Shown here: piece after piece, positions 53,428 through 63,685 of the stretch | Layout: each line of letters begins with the position of its first letter | Numbering within the stretch: the stretch's first letter is position 1 | Source: Molanna angustata | Lineage: Eukaryota; Arthropoda; Insecta; Trichoptera; Molannidae | NCBI GenBank assembly: GCA_963576475.1 | Contig: OY754984.1 | Span: 21,043,215-21,107,214, forward strand | DNA: 64,000 nt | Direction of reading: 5' to 3' | The notes under the pieces: generated by a model | Database searches by the model: none | Told to the model about the DNA's origin: nothing | The model's input: only the letters and a program-made list of their open reading frames with translations | Translations under genes and position numbers: made by a program

Positions 53428-54112
53428 GGGGGGGACTGCTGCCAACGTACCTATTTTTTAATTTGATATACCATCATTATTTCTTATCAAATCGTTTTGA
53501 AAAAAAAATTTAGATAGTTTGGGTATTCATAAAGAAAAATATATCTTTACTTTTTGATAATGTTCTGTATAAATTCTTGTAGAAAAATAATGGCATACCC
53601 CGATTTTCAACGTTTATCTTATATTTTTAATAAAATATAAGGCGTGGTTCAACATATTTTTTTTTAAATTAAAGAAGACAAAAATATCTAGAAAAATACG
53701 ATGTGACGTTGCATTAATGCTTCAGGTTTAGAAAATAAACATAAAAAACATTTATTTTCCGTTCAGTGCCATTGCGAAATATAAGTTTTTTTGGTTTATT
53801 AACTTAACCTGATGCATTAATGCAACGTTACATCGTATTTTTCCAGATATTTTGATCTTCTTTAATTTATAAAAAAAAATATAATGCTTTATACCTTATA
53901 GTTTTTTAGAAATTTAAGATAAATGTCAAAAATTGCGGTATGCTTATTATTTTCCTACACGAATATATACAGAACATAATTAAAAAATCAAGGTATATTT
54001 TTATTTATTAATATCCAAACTAACTAGGTTATTTTTTTCAAAATGATTTGTTTTGTAGTAATGACGCAAATTCAAATTGAAAAAAATAGGTACGTTGGCA
54101 GCAGTCCCCCCC
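53428..54112. mobile_element. TTAA-flanked foldback element, 685 bp
   Basis: Starts GGGGGGGACTGCTGCCAACG and ends with its inverse. The two halves pair over most of their length, including a GATGCATTAATGCAACGT-type block near the centre, with visible divergence. TTAA flanks both ends (53424-53427, 54113-54116), the target of piggyBac-like and Kolobok-like transposases. No transposase present. Confidence 0.88.
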
Positions 54113-54116
54113 TTAA

Positions 54117-54790
54117 GCTGATTTTTTACAGAGATCTTGGTCACACCTCTAATGCTTTTCATTTAAAAAGATCTGAAATCAATGACAGTCCACGAGTGTG
54201 AATCTTCCATTCACATTCTTCGATTGTTCTTTTTGCACTATGGTGCCGAGATTGCCAATCTAAAGGGCTTTCGTGGGCTACTTTTCGTGCTATGCATTGT
54301 TTTTCTTCTGTGAAGGGGCCGCAGTCCCCGTATGTAGAGCGGATGGTGGTGTGGGTAGCGGATTCTGTTTATGGCCACATACGGGTTAACGTGACTCTAT
54401 ATGAAACATTTAGTCGATGTTGAAAGGAAAGTTCATTTACACCATGTTGGTTACCTCACACCCACCTCCTCGCCTTTCAACTCTCGTCCACCCTGTTCCA
54501 TACCCCATGCTCCATGATTAAACTCTGCCATCGGACGGGAATGAAACCATTTCAGAAATTCTACGTCTATCTACATTCTCTCAACCAATACGTGCCCTTT
54601 TTGTACTGACCCGAGTTTCTTTATTACTCCGCGAGAACGCAGCGTAATACCGCAACGTTTTTTTGGTTGTTTTTTGGGAAGAGAAAGATCTCTCACAAGA
54701 TGGACGGACCACGTTTGGGCTCTAGCAGGTTCAACGTTTGTTGAAGCAAATAGAACGGGTATTTTACAGTACTTTTCGGGCAACTAACAG
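54117..54790. other. Unassigned, possible relic coding
   Basis: GC-richer than its neighbours at 54190-54780. A plus-strand reading near 54690 (RWTDHVWALAGSTFVEANRTG) faintly resembles the RW-D-I--AG ending of RTE-like LINEs, and a 70-codon minus frame overlaps it. Neither is convincing. Confidence 0.3.
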
Positions 54791-55500
54791 GTATTTATTT
54801 ATTTATTTAAGAAATTCAACACAGACAGCGTTTGCTGGTATGAGTGTTGACATACATTTTGGTTTATATTGACATTTCGTTAGATTAATACAAGTTATAC
54901 AATGTGGTGAACAATAACATTACAATGAAGTTTACAAAAAAAAACTAAACTGAAAATTCAACCATAGTGGAGCCCAAAACAGTTAGCCGGGTGTACAGGA
55001 GATCTATTTGAAAACACTATCATGCAGTGTGTGTTGTTTTAACTTTTTTTTTTAAAAAAATGGAGTTTTCGGCAGTGCTTAATGTCATCTGGTAGGTGAT
55101 TATACAAATTAATGCTGGTGGATAATAGTCCTTTGTTTAGTCTGTCTGTTCTATTGCTAATGTTTCTTAGGTTGTTTCTTTGTCTTGTGTCGTAGTTATG
55201 TATGTCACTAACAGTTTCCAGGAGTGTGTTGTGTTTAAGTAAGTCATGTTTGATTTTATAAATGTACATTATTTTTTCATAGTTTATAATCTGTTGTCTT
55301 GTGGGTTCTGATACTATTTCATATACAGTTTGTGTAGGTGTTCACCAGTGTAGTCCGTATATAGTTTTAAGTGCCTTGGTTAGCATCCTTCCTGTAGTCC
55401 CAACAATAACCTTGAAAATTGCGAATTCATAATTCCCCACGATATCCTCTTGGGGTAGTGAGTTGTATAAACGTAGAAAAGACATGTTCCTAATTTAGAT
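54791..55500 (-). pseudogene. CR1/L2-like LINE C-terminal relic
   Basis: Minus strand: LRLYNSLPQEDIVGNYEFAIFK at about 55480-55415, then EIVSEPTRQQI and the frame 55269-55039 with KIKHDLLKHNTLLETVSDIH, NYDTRQRNNL and SINLYNHLPDDIKHC. The last blocks are the usual C-terminal tail of CR1/L2-like reverse transcriptases. The first block is like the start of repeat L, so two LINE ends may be joined here. An (ATTT)n tail lies at 54791-54808. Confidence 0.75.
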
Positions 55501-55980
55501 CAAAATGCATCACAATATTAAAAAAAACGCGACGTATTTCCGTTAAGTTCGCGCGGCCCGTTCCCGTTTGAATGTCGCAACAGACCAAAGAATTACCCCG
55601 CCCAGCATTGTACCTATTATGTATAATATGTAAATCTATCCATACGTTGACAGGGGATATATATGGTCCATTTGTGCAGGACATCAACCTATATTTGTAT
55701 CATTACAGACCGTATTGTCAAACCTACGTACATTTAGATAGTCACGGGGGTCTGGTATATCCGCAAATGACACGATATTTGACTAATAATGATACCAGAT
55801 TACATAGAATGTTCCGATCGATTCATTTTGTGTAGCAGTTGATGGGTTCTTATCAGCCAAAACGATCGTCCGGTGAAATTAAATAAATGGTAGTGGAAAT
55901 TCAATCAGTGATTTGATTTTATCAAATAGAGTTATATTATAATGTATGAAACTTCAAACACAAATCTACACTCAAACACT
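55501..55980. other. No gene recognised
   Basis: The frame at 55572-55835 (87 codons) has no recognisable domain. GTTGATGGGTTCTTATCAG then AAAACGATCGTCC at 55845-55878 resembles the hammerhead-like strand of the 34942 palindrome, but pairing is poor. Confidence 0.35.
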
Positions 55981-56155
55981 AGATGGGTCGATGGCAGAGC
56001 GGTTAGCGCGCTGGGTTAGTAATCCAGTGGTCGCGAGTTCGAATCCTGCCTCGACCGATTTCGTTCACCTATAGCACAAGCATTTATTTGCTTATTTTAG
56101 GGAACGTAGGAAGATGTATATGTACTTGTTTAACAAGGACATATTCATTTTTATT
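55981..56155 (+). mobile_element. SINE-A, copy 3
   Basis: Full-length. Head GGGTCGATGGCAGAGCGG, B box GTTCGAATCC, anticodon loop TTAGTAA, again AGT. The 3' part is almost identical to copy 1 (ACCTATAGCACAAGCATTTA to AAGGACATATTCA), ending in poly-A. Confidence 0.9.
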
Positions 56156-56254
56156 AAAAAAAAAATGCAGGATTTAGGAAACCAATCAACAGAATGTGCA
56201 ATGAATACAACAAGTAGCTGGTATATGGCTAGACTCTCCAATTAACAAGACTTA

Positions 56255-56415
56255 AGTCTTCTTCTTCCTCTTTTTGTAGATCTATGATCTGTTTTACAGG
56301 TCCTGAGACGAGGATGTCCAGCTCTCCCTCTATCTTTTTGGTGGTCTTCACGGTGGTCGGCGTCCCTCTGGTATCTCGCGCATTACGATCTTTGGCAGCT
56401 TTTCTGGATTCGATA
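56255..56415 (-). pseudogene. LINE C-terminal scrap with (GAA)n tail
   Basis: Minus strand reads KAAKDRNAREIPEG, RPPKR and EGELDILVSGPVKQIIDLQK, the RPPKRW-type ending of the LINE lineage at 34.1 kb, followed by a GAA-rich tail at 56255-56275. Confidence 0.6.
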
Positions 56416-56730
56416 TTTATTTATTTATTTATTTAGAAGACAACATACAGCATATAATAAATTATATAAAAAAAGATGATTTGATTAATAATAAAGCCAA
56501 TTACAGGTTGTCGCTGAAGTTATTGTAGTATATTAAGATACATTAGGAATGGTTACATTATTATGGTGAGATATTATGTGAATGATGTGTGAAATTGCAT
56601 ATATAAATGTGTCAGTATATTTTTTTTTATTTAATCTGGCTATTCACCCCGATCGGGTGTTATTTGCCAAAAAAGGTATAAATGAGTTAGTTAACTGTTT
56701 TGTGTGTGAAGTTTATGAAAACTGTTTACT

Positions 56731-57282
56731 TTAGATCTTTATTAGGTTATTTTTAATAAATCTGACAATCAAGATGTATATGTTTTTGGAATTGGAAGCC
56801 AAAAGCGACCTCATATTCACTGGCATTGGCGTTTTTATTCCAATTAAATCTGTATAAAAATTTGGGTACGCGTTTCTTAATGGACATTCAAAAAATATAT
56901 GATCCAGCGTTTCGTCGTTTGTTCCGCACTCGCATAGATTCGACTCAATAACTCCAATCCTCGCCAAATGCTCACCAGTAGAACAATGTCCGAGGCGCAT
57001 TCGACACAGTACACTGGTCGTATGTTTGTCGAACATCATTTCACTGAACCACGGCTTTCTGGCTAGTCTTGGCTGAGTCTCTCTATACAGCCTGACCTTC
57101 GTTTGAGAGACAAAGTCCCAATGAGCCTGCCAATTCTCCATTAGGCGCATCTTAATATTAGGAAGAATATCGTTTAAAATAATGAAGGGGTGAGTCCTTG
57201 TAGTACATTGGGTTGACCTTTTGGCTAGTTCATCTGCCTTCTCATTCCCTTTTATTCCGCAGTGACTTGGTATCCATGCCAA
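56731..57282 (-). pseudogene. I-clade LINE RNase H end and C-terminal zinc motif
   Basis: 183 codons. Begins at AWIPSHCGIKGNEKADELA, the last RNase H block with the final catalytic Asp (D17); the enzyme removes RNA from the cDNA hybrid. Residues about 126-144 (LCECGTNDETLDHIFFECP) form the C-x-C-x7-H-x4-C motif common at the end of LINE ORF2. It is in the same frame as 57346-59037, but between them the coding sequence runs in another frame (LTDSLSAIQKLSRSPLSYVDD, about 57420-57300), showing two compensating single-base lesions, one near an A run at about 57292. Confidence 0.9.
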
Positions 57283-57345
57283 ACATGCTTCTTTTTTTGG
57301 TCCTTGATTTTTTTAATTTTTGTTCTAATTTGGATACAGTAGGGA

Positions 57346-59037
57346 TCATCCACATAAGAAAGAGGGGATCTGCTTAATTTTTGAATTGCGCTTAATGAAT
57401 CTGTTAAAATTAAAGTGTTTTGTTTCTGCGTAATTCAGAGCTTCCAATATTGCAACACACTCCGCTGAGAAAATGGTTGCTTCCTTATGAAGTGTCAACG
57501 TTAATTGAGCATTGTCCGATTCACTGAAAACTGCCGATCCTACATTGTTCTCATTGTCTAGCTTCGATCCATCAGTATACAGTAATTTCCATTTGCTCCA
57601 TTTATTTGATATTTCTTGGTTGAAGCGTTTGGAGGCAAAGGTATCTGGAACTATGTATAAAGATTGGATGAAAGTTGGAGTATCTACTAAGTTATGGTAG
57701 GGGATGGAATAAACAGGAAGTATTTCAGATTTGAGTAGAACTTGTGAGTACATTTCCATAAATTTGAGGCTATTGATTAGTGGAGTTGGTTTTTTATTCT
57801 TCCAGAAAGTGTTTTTATTTACAAAGTAATGTTTCAAATGATTGATTTTGTTAACTAGAGGGTGAAATTTTATACTATAGCATTTTCCGAAGAAGTTATC
57901 TGATAGGTATTGTTTTCTCAATTCAATAGGAGGATCTGCGGCCTCTACTTGGAGGGCGTTCACCGGTGAAGACTTCATAGCTCCCAAAACAATTCTCAAA
58001 CTCTCATATTGGATTTTGTCAAGGATTTGGGAATTCTTTTTTGATATAGGGCTTAAAAGGAATAAACCGTAATCGATTTGACTGCGAATATAGGATGTGT
58101 ACATTATTCTGAGAATAGATGGATGACCACCCCACCAAGTGCGCGTTACTGCTCGCATAGCATTTAAACCGGACTGACATTTATTAGCAGTGTGGATAAC
58201 TTGAGAATTCCATGAGAGTCTGGAATCTATGATAATACCGAGGAATTTAATTTCAGTTGTAGCTGGTAAGGCAGTATTATTTATGATGATTTTAATAGCC
58301 GGGATTGAACGTTTTTTGGTAAAGATGATTGATTTACATTTACTTAGACTAAGATTCATTCCAATGTCTGATAACCGCGAAGCTATTATTTTTAAATTGT
58401 CGTTAAGCGTCATCTCCATTTGTTGTAAGTTTTTACCTGATACATATACGAAAAAATCATCCGCATAATTTAATAACTGTATCGGAGAATATATAAGATG
58501 AAAAATTTCAAGGATGTAAATATTAAAGAGTATTGGGCTTAAAACTGACCCCTGAGGCAATCCTTTACCAACGATTCTTTCTTGTAAGTGGATACCTTGG
58601 ATATCTAAAATAATTTTTCTATTAACAAGAAGGTTGATTATAAATGACGTTAACTTAGTTGGGATCCCTATGCGAGTGAGTTTGGTTTTAAGGATTGGAA
58701 AGTGTACATTATCAAATGCACTAGAGATGTCCAAACTCGCTCCTACGACATGTTCCTGTCTGGAAAAAGCTAACAGAATGTCTGTTACTAAGTTAGATAC
58801 ACTTTCGAGGGTAGATTTTTTTTTTCTGAATCCAAACATGTTATGAGGAAAGATTTTTTTATTTTCAACGAACCAATCGATTCTTCTTTTGATCAGATGT
58901 TCGGTTAATTTTAGAAGAGTTGAGGCAAGAGCAATTGGTCTGTAATTTTCTCCCGAATTTGGGTCTTTCTTTGGTTTTAGAATTGGAATAATTAGTTGGG
59001 ACTTCCATGTATCAGGGACAGTGCCAGAATTAAACAT
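57346..59037 (-). pseudogene. I-clade LINE reverse transcriptase
   Basis: 563 codons. Motif A LDISSAFDNV at 102-111, motif B GLPQGSVLSPILFN at 159-172 and motif C YADD at 191-194 are all intact, followed by the thumb (IKFLGIIIDSRLSW) and the first half of RNase H (LLYTDGSKLDNENNVGSAV, then FSAECVAILEAL). The frame starts abruptly at FNSGTVPDTWKSQLIIPILKP: roughly 35-45 residues expected between the endonuclease linker and this block are missing, a deletion at about 59040. Its stop at 57346 comes from a frameshift in RNase H. Confidence 0.94.
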
Positions 59038-59263
59038 TATGTTTATTTATTTGGTGAAGTATTCTAGCAATTTCGAGGATGGCTTTGAGTTCGTTAGTTT
59101 GGAATGGAGCATCTAACCAGTTGTTATTAGGTGGGAAGGAATATTCTGTGAGAAGTTCGTCAGCATTTGCAGCAAATGGAGGAGCGAGTTTGTTCAAAAA
59201 GTCATCTGACCATAGCTTCGGGCACGATTTTAGAGGCGATAATTTGAATGATCCGCGGAATTT

Positions 59264-60397
59264 TTAGATGTTATTCCAAACGGTAGATATTGGTGTTTGA
59301 GGAGAAAGCGATGTGCAGAAGTCTATCCATCCTTTTCGCTTTTTGTTTCTCAGAAATCTCTTTACTTTGGCTTGAATATTTTTAAAAATCAAATAATTTT
59401 CCAATGTCATATTCTTTGTATACACCTTAAGCGCTTCTTTTCTAAGAATTGTTTGATCTTCGCATTCCGAATCCCACCTAGGTGGAGGGGGAGGATATTT
59501 TTTGGTTTTATTAACTTTCTTAGGGATGAAATTTTCCGCTTTTTCTATTGTTTCTATGAAATTATCGTAACAATCTAGTAAATTTTCTTTAGAGGGTATA
59601 ATTAGTCGTGAATTGGTTGGGTCATCCGTGAAATTAACAAATCCAGACCAATTAGCTTTTTCAAAATTACAAATGTTTTTACTAAATCTCTTTTTTCTTA
59701 TTTGTGGTGCATTGCTGTAGGAGGAAGGATTGCGTACTAGTTTGCAGGACGGATGAGAGTAGAGAACACAAATCGGAAAGTGGTCACTGTTGAATGGATC
59801 GGGTTGAATATTCCAATCCAGGTAAGGGGCTAATTCTGGGCTACAAACTGTTAAATCTACGGCACTTGGTCGTTGATTTGGTACGGGGACGCGCGTAGGA
59901 GATCCATCGTTAATAACACATAAACTCAGCTCATTTAATAGATCTACTATTATTCTGCCTAATCTTGTACATGTAGATGAACCCCATATGCTATGATGGG
60001 CATTGAAATCCCCAAGTATTACAAATGGTGAAGGTAAACGATTGAATACTGACTTCAATATTGATTTTGTGGGTTGAAAATTAGGGGAAATATATATTGA
60101 TACGAAAGTTGTGCCATTTATTTCGGCAGCGACTAACTGGAAAGGGCAGTTGATTGTTTTTGGGTGTACCTGATTGAAATATAATGAATCTTTTATTAAT
60201 AATGCACAACCTCCACGACCGTCCAGTCTATTGTCAGTAAGACATCGGTAACCGTGTATTTTAAATAGCTTATCATCTCTAAGCCAAGTTTCGGACAATG
60301 CAGCTACGTCTATCTGATTTCCAGATAGAAGATTTAATATTGAGTCTTTATTAGGAGCAGCACTCCTACAGTTCCATTGAAGAATGTTTAAAGCCAT
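59264..60397 (-). CDS. I-clade LINE endonuclease (ORF2 start)
   Basis: 377 codons of an AP-type endonuclease that nicks target DNA to prime reverse transcription. N9 in LQWNCRS, E36 in SETW, GDFNAHH at 129-135, D181 in SAVDLTV and SDHFP at 204-208 are the catalytic and fold residues, all present. Start ATG at 60397 precedes MALNILQWNCRS, the usual beginning of ORF2. The frame closes at 59264 with a TAA after TVWNNI; the same frame continues for about 75 codons (KFRGSFKLSPL...), so the stop is a nonsense mutation within the endonuclease-RT linker. Confidence 0.94.
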   Translation of the reverse strand: MALNILQWNCRSAAPNKDSILNLLSGNQIDVAALSETWLRDDKLFKIHGYRCLTDNRLDGRGGCALLIKDSLYFNQVHPKTINCPFQLVAAEINGTTFVSIYISPNFQPTKSILKSVFNRLPSPFVILGDFNAHHSIWGSSTCTRLGRIIVDLLNELSLCVINDGSPTRVPVPNQRPSAVDLTVCSPELAPYLDWNIQPDPFNSDHFPICVLYSHPSCKLVRNPSSYSNAPQIRKKRFSKNICNFEKANWSGFVNFTDDPTNSRLIIPSKENLLDCYDNFIETIEKAENFIPKKVNKTKKYPPPPPRWDSECEDQTILRKEALKVYTKNMTLENYLIFKNIQAKVKRFLRNKKRKGWIDFCTSLSPQTPISTVWNNI

Positions 60398-60442
60398 TTT
60401 AGAGTATGATAAAATATAGATTTGTTACATATGCTATGCAAC

Positions 60443-60735
60443 CTACGGTAGAGGAACCGACGGTGCATCTGTATTGGAATGTGTTGGTTCAGTAATGTTA
60501 TTATCTTCGTTAGTAATTAATGTAGCGTTTTTTAAGGTATTTTTTATTATTTCATCGTTGGACGGTATAGAAACATAGTTTCCAGTAGTAAGTAGTTCGT
60601 TTAACATGTTATATATGCAGTTAAGGATAATTTCTTTGCGGTTGTTCATGGGGTCAGAGTTGCTTGTATTGTGAGGAAGGGCACAACCATTATTTGGAGA
60701 AGGGTAGTTTCCATTTGGGGGTATCAGTATGGAGT
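60443..60735 (-). pseudogene. Gag C-terminal extension after frameshift
   Basis: Past the ORF1 stop, another frame continues with LDSILIPPNGNYPSPNNG and then the open segment 60649-60443 (MNNRKEIILNCIYNMLNELL). It joins ORF1 at a run of A residues (60743-60752 region), where a single-base change would fuse it to ORF1. It ends 45 bases before ORF2 starts. No domain is recognised in it. Confidence 0.6.
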
Positions 60736-61911
60736 CTAAGTGTTTTTTTTTTCGTTTATTGATAAAGCGTTAGTTTTTGAATGAGGCGTTTTACTTACAT
60801 GAGATATTTGTCTCCATTTTAGCCTAGAATGGGTTTGGTTTTCAGCACTAGGAATAATTTTTGTTTTTTCTGAATATGTGATTTTCGCCGGTGGGAACAT
60901 GCTTGATGCCTCAATATAAGATACAGAATTTTCCGCCATCACTTTTTTTATATTTTTTTGGCGCGTCAACTCCGGGCAGTTGATATCCAGGGCTGAATGG
61001 TTACCCGTACAGTTAGCGCAAATTAAATTTTCAATATTTTCTGTGCAAGTCTCACCGAGATGCTGGGAACGACATTTATAACATCTAGCAATACTAGATT
61101 TGCAATTGATTTTTGTGTGTCCAAATCTCAGGCACTTATGGCATTGTATCGTTGGAAAGATATATGTGTCTACGGGAAGACGATTATAAAATAGATACAC
61201 ATGAGAAGGGAGTCTCTGTCCCTCAAACGTTACTACAACTGTCTGCGATGGTCTCCATGTTGGAGTTTCGGCCCTACGGTCTCTGTAATTCAGTCTACGG
61301 ATTTTCAAAGCCTTTCCAAATCCTGGGGGAACCTCCAAGTTTTGGATGATTTCATCGTCCGAAAGTGATGTAGGAATATCCTTTACCACTCCCAGACGAG
61401 TCACATGAAACGATGGAATAAATGTTATGTAATTTTTTTCTTCTAAAATTTTGTTGTTCAAAATTGAATTCGCGGTCAAATAATTGTTGAATTCTATGGA
61501 TATTAAACGTTTTCCTAGGGGTTTTATTTTTTTTATATCAGTGAATTTATGTTTATAAATGAATGAGCCGAAAGAAACTGCATTCATAATTTGATTTTCT
61601 CCCGATACTTTTTTTTGTACATGAACGATATACGGCGGCAAAGAACATTCGTTGTATCGGTATAAAGGTATGTTAACACGCGTTTCTATTGTTGTGTCGT
61701 TCGGTTTGAAACGTTTTGTTGATAGAATCGTGTTAGTATCTCTATCGGTTTGCGGTGGTGTGGACTGGGCTTTAGTTTTATTTGATTTTGAAACGAATAA
61801 CTGCTTATTAATAACATTGTTGTCAGGTGCGGGAGGGGGCCTACCGTCCCCTTCCTCTTCCATCCCTCGTTCGTTCATCACTACATACGGTTGGTGTCGC
61901 TGTCGCTTCAC
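60736..61911 (-). CDS. I-clade LINE ORF1, gag-like RNA-binding protein
   Basis: 391 codons. Acidic and proline-rich start, a central RRM-like region about residues 90-245, then three zinc knuckles at about 255-315: CHKCLRFGHTKINC (CX2CX4HX4C), CYKCRSQHLGETC (CX2CX3HX4C) and CANCTGNHSALDINC (CX2CX3HX6C). This order is typical of I/Jockey gag proteins, which coat the element RNA and carry it to the nucleus. The ATG at 61911 is the first in frame after the 5' UTR. The stop follows directly after a lysine-rich A run and is probably premature. Confidence 0.93.
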   Translation of the reverse strand: MKRQRHQPYVVMNERGMEEEGDGRPPPAPDNNVINKQLFVSKSNKTKAQSTPPQTDRDTNTILSTKRFKPNDTTIETRVNIPLYRYNECSLPPYIVHVQKKVSGENQIMNAVSFGSFIYKHKFTDIKKIKPLGKRLISIEFNNYLTANSILNNKILEEKNYITFIPSFHVTRLGVVKDIPTSLSDDEIIQNLEVPPGFGKALKIRRLNYRDRRAETPTWRPSQTVVVTFEGQRLPSHVYLFYNRLPVDTYIFPTIQCHKCLRFGHTKINCKSSIARCYKCRSQHLGETCTENIENLICANCTGNHSALDINCPELTRQKNIKKVMAENSVSYIEASSMFPPAKITYSEKTKIIPSAENQTHSRLKWRQISHVSKTPHSKTNALSINEKKNT

Positions 61912-62215
61912 CGCTAATAAGAATTAAACTCCTACCTACGTACAAAGCAAAAAATAAATCAAATAAAATGGAACGAACTCACCGGTATCGTTGTAGAAAA
62001 AAAAACACAAAATAACTAGGTATATTAAATTAACTAAATTGAAACAAAAACTAAAAACACATTATTCACAATGTAACTGTTAACAAAAATAAATGATATT
62101 TAGATAGTAAACTCCACTATAAATCGCTCGTTTTGATTTAATTGACCGGAGAAAAAGTAACGCGTCTGTCACTCAAAAATCCAAAATGGCCACTCCTGTC
62201 AGTATATTAAGTGTT
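61912..62215 (-). promoter_or_regulatory. 5' UTR and probable internal promoter of I-clade LINE
   Basis: About 300 bases between the 5' junction and ORF1. I-clade LINEs have an internal promoter here (family knowledge); I see no decisive initiator or downstream element. The exact 5' base is not fixed. Confidence 0.4.
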
Positions 62216-62895
62216 AAATTTGATTATGAGGATGAAATTTTAAGTTTGATATATTTTTTAAATGTGGGGGCGCTAAGTAAGAATACGTCAATCTCTTGGA
62301 AATGCCTATTATATGTATTACAGATTCTGTAGATTGTTGCATGTTGAGCATAGTTGGTGTGTTGAGTGGTAAGACGGAAAAGAGGAGTGTGTCTAGTTCT
62401 ACAGGTGTAGGTAGGGATGTTGAAAGATATATAATTTAAGAGAGCAGGAGAATCAATTTTATTATTAATAATATTGTGGAGAAGCATCATATCAGATAAA
62501 GTACGTCTGTTTTCGAGTGAATCAATGCCATGGTAAATCCTTGCCTCACGAGACGATGGGAAATCAAGAAATGCTTTTCGGTTAAGGTGTTTAATAAATA
62601 TATTTTGTATCCTTTCGATATGGTTTATGTGTGTTGCATAATGGGGAGACCAGACAGGAGATACGTATTCCAGGATAGGGCGAACCAGGGAAAAATAAAG
62701 AAATTTGAGTGTTCTCAAGTTTGTGAATGGTTTGCTGATTCTGAATAAAAATCCAAGCATTCTGTAGGCCTTACCTATATTACAGTCAATGCGTGAGTTA
62801 AACCTAAGTTTGGTGTCCATAATAACACCAAGGTCTCTAACGTTATAACTAGAAGCAATAGGTTTACCATTGAGAGTATATTGATTCATCCTCTT
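62216..62895 (-). pseudogene. Jockey-like RT C-terminal relic
   Basis: 221-codon frame (62889-62224) reading YNVRDLGVIMDTKLRFNSRI, KAYRMLGFLFRISKPF, LKFLYFSLVRPILEYVSPVW and IERIQNIFIKHLNRKAFLDF. This is the thumb and C-terminal region of Jockey-type LINE reverse transcriptases. It lacks motifs A-C because of 5' truncation. It differs from the I-clade element beside it, so two lineages abut at about 62215. Confidence 0.9.
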
Positions 62896-63015
62896 ATCAT
62901 GATCTCTCCAGAATCATCTTCTTTGCCTGCTCCACCTTACAATATCCTCCACATTGCAGATTCTGCGGATCTCCTCATTGTGGATTCTGTCACTGAGGGT
63001 TCTGCCCAAGATTAG
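62896..63015 (-). pseudogene. LINE RT C-terminal scrap
   Basis: Minus strand reads DRIHNEEIRRICNVEDIVRW and related residues with stops, like KIRRICDAEDVVRW in the relic at 34.5 kb. Confidence 0.7.
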
Positions 63016-63119
63016 TGACTTAAGTGATTTGAATATATATTTTTATACAGTTATATTATTTTGTTTACGGTTATATTATTACGGTTATATACGTTTCTAT
63101 AATTTTGAATTTGTTTTTT

Positions 63120-63685
63120 TTTGTAATGTCCGATCCAAGCATCACAAAGAAAGCCAAAATTGCCGTACACAATGCAATTATAGTGCCCACTTTGATGTAT
63201 GCTAGTGAAACATGGACGAGGCAAAAGACGCATGAAAGTAAAAAAAATGCTCTGGAAATGAGATCACTAAGAAGAGTATGCAATAGAACGATATATGATA
63301 GAATAAAAAATGAGGACATAAGGAGGGAATGCAAGATGAAGAAGAGTATTATAAGTAAAATGAAAGTGAATTCCTTGAGGTGGTTTGGACATATTGAAAG
63401 AATGAATGATGAACGACTGACCAAAAAATATACATGGGTGTATAGCAGAAGGAGTGAATAGCAGGGGCCGTCCCAGAAAGGGATGGCATGACCATGTGAA
63501 TGATATTTTGAAAGAAGGAAATATAAGAAGCTTGAATAATCGACGAGCAGGTATGAGACGATGCATGGATGTAAAGAAAGCTAGGAATGTGTGCAAAAAT
63601 AGAGGAGTATGGCGTTCGGTTCTCTCTGCTTACCCCGTAAGGGATATGGCGTGATGGTATGTATGTATGTATGTTTTTTTTTGTT
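63120..63685 (+). pseudogene. RTE-like LINE 3' part
   Basis: Frames 63105-63461 and 63454-63654 together cover SDPSITKKAKIAVHNAIIVP, TLMYASETWT, RSLRRVCNRTIYDRIKNEDI, NSLRWFGHIERMNDERLTKK, then in another frame RGRPRKGWHDHVNDILKEGN and SVLSAYPVRDMA. One frameshift near 63455 separates them. The element ends in (GTAT)n at 63655-63674. It is the most complete 3' end of this family in the window and was used to read the copies at 8.0, 42.9 and 51.1 kb. Confidence 0.9.

Larger units (their letters stand above)
56620..62215 (-). mobile_element. I-clade non-LTR retrotransposon, near full length
   Basis: About 5.6 kb on the minus strand: ORF1 gag, then ORF2 with endonuclease, reverse transcriptase and RNase H. 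The RNase H and three-knuckle gag place it in the I clade (I/Nimb-like). The 3' end is probably at about 56620 (a CACCCGATCGGGGTGAATAG hairpin then an A run); alternatively the UTR runs on to an (AAAT)n at 56418. The 5' end lies near 62215, where a Jockey-like relic begins. Each ORF has lesions, so the copy is dead but young-looking. Confidence 0.93.

Noticed and set aside
54571..54783. 70-codon minus-strand frame as a gene
   Set aside because: No recognised domain, and the other strand shows a faint LINE-like ending; evidence too weak for either.
55845..55880. Another hammerhead-like motif
   Set aside because: It resembles the 35.04 kb strand in sequence, but helix I does not pair and two core bases differ.
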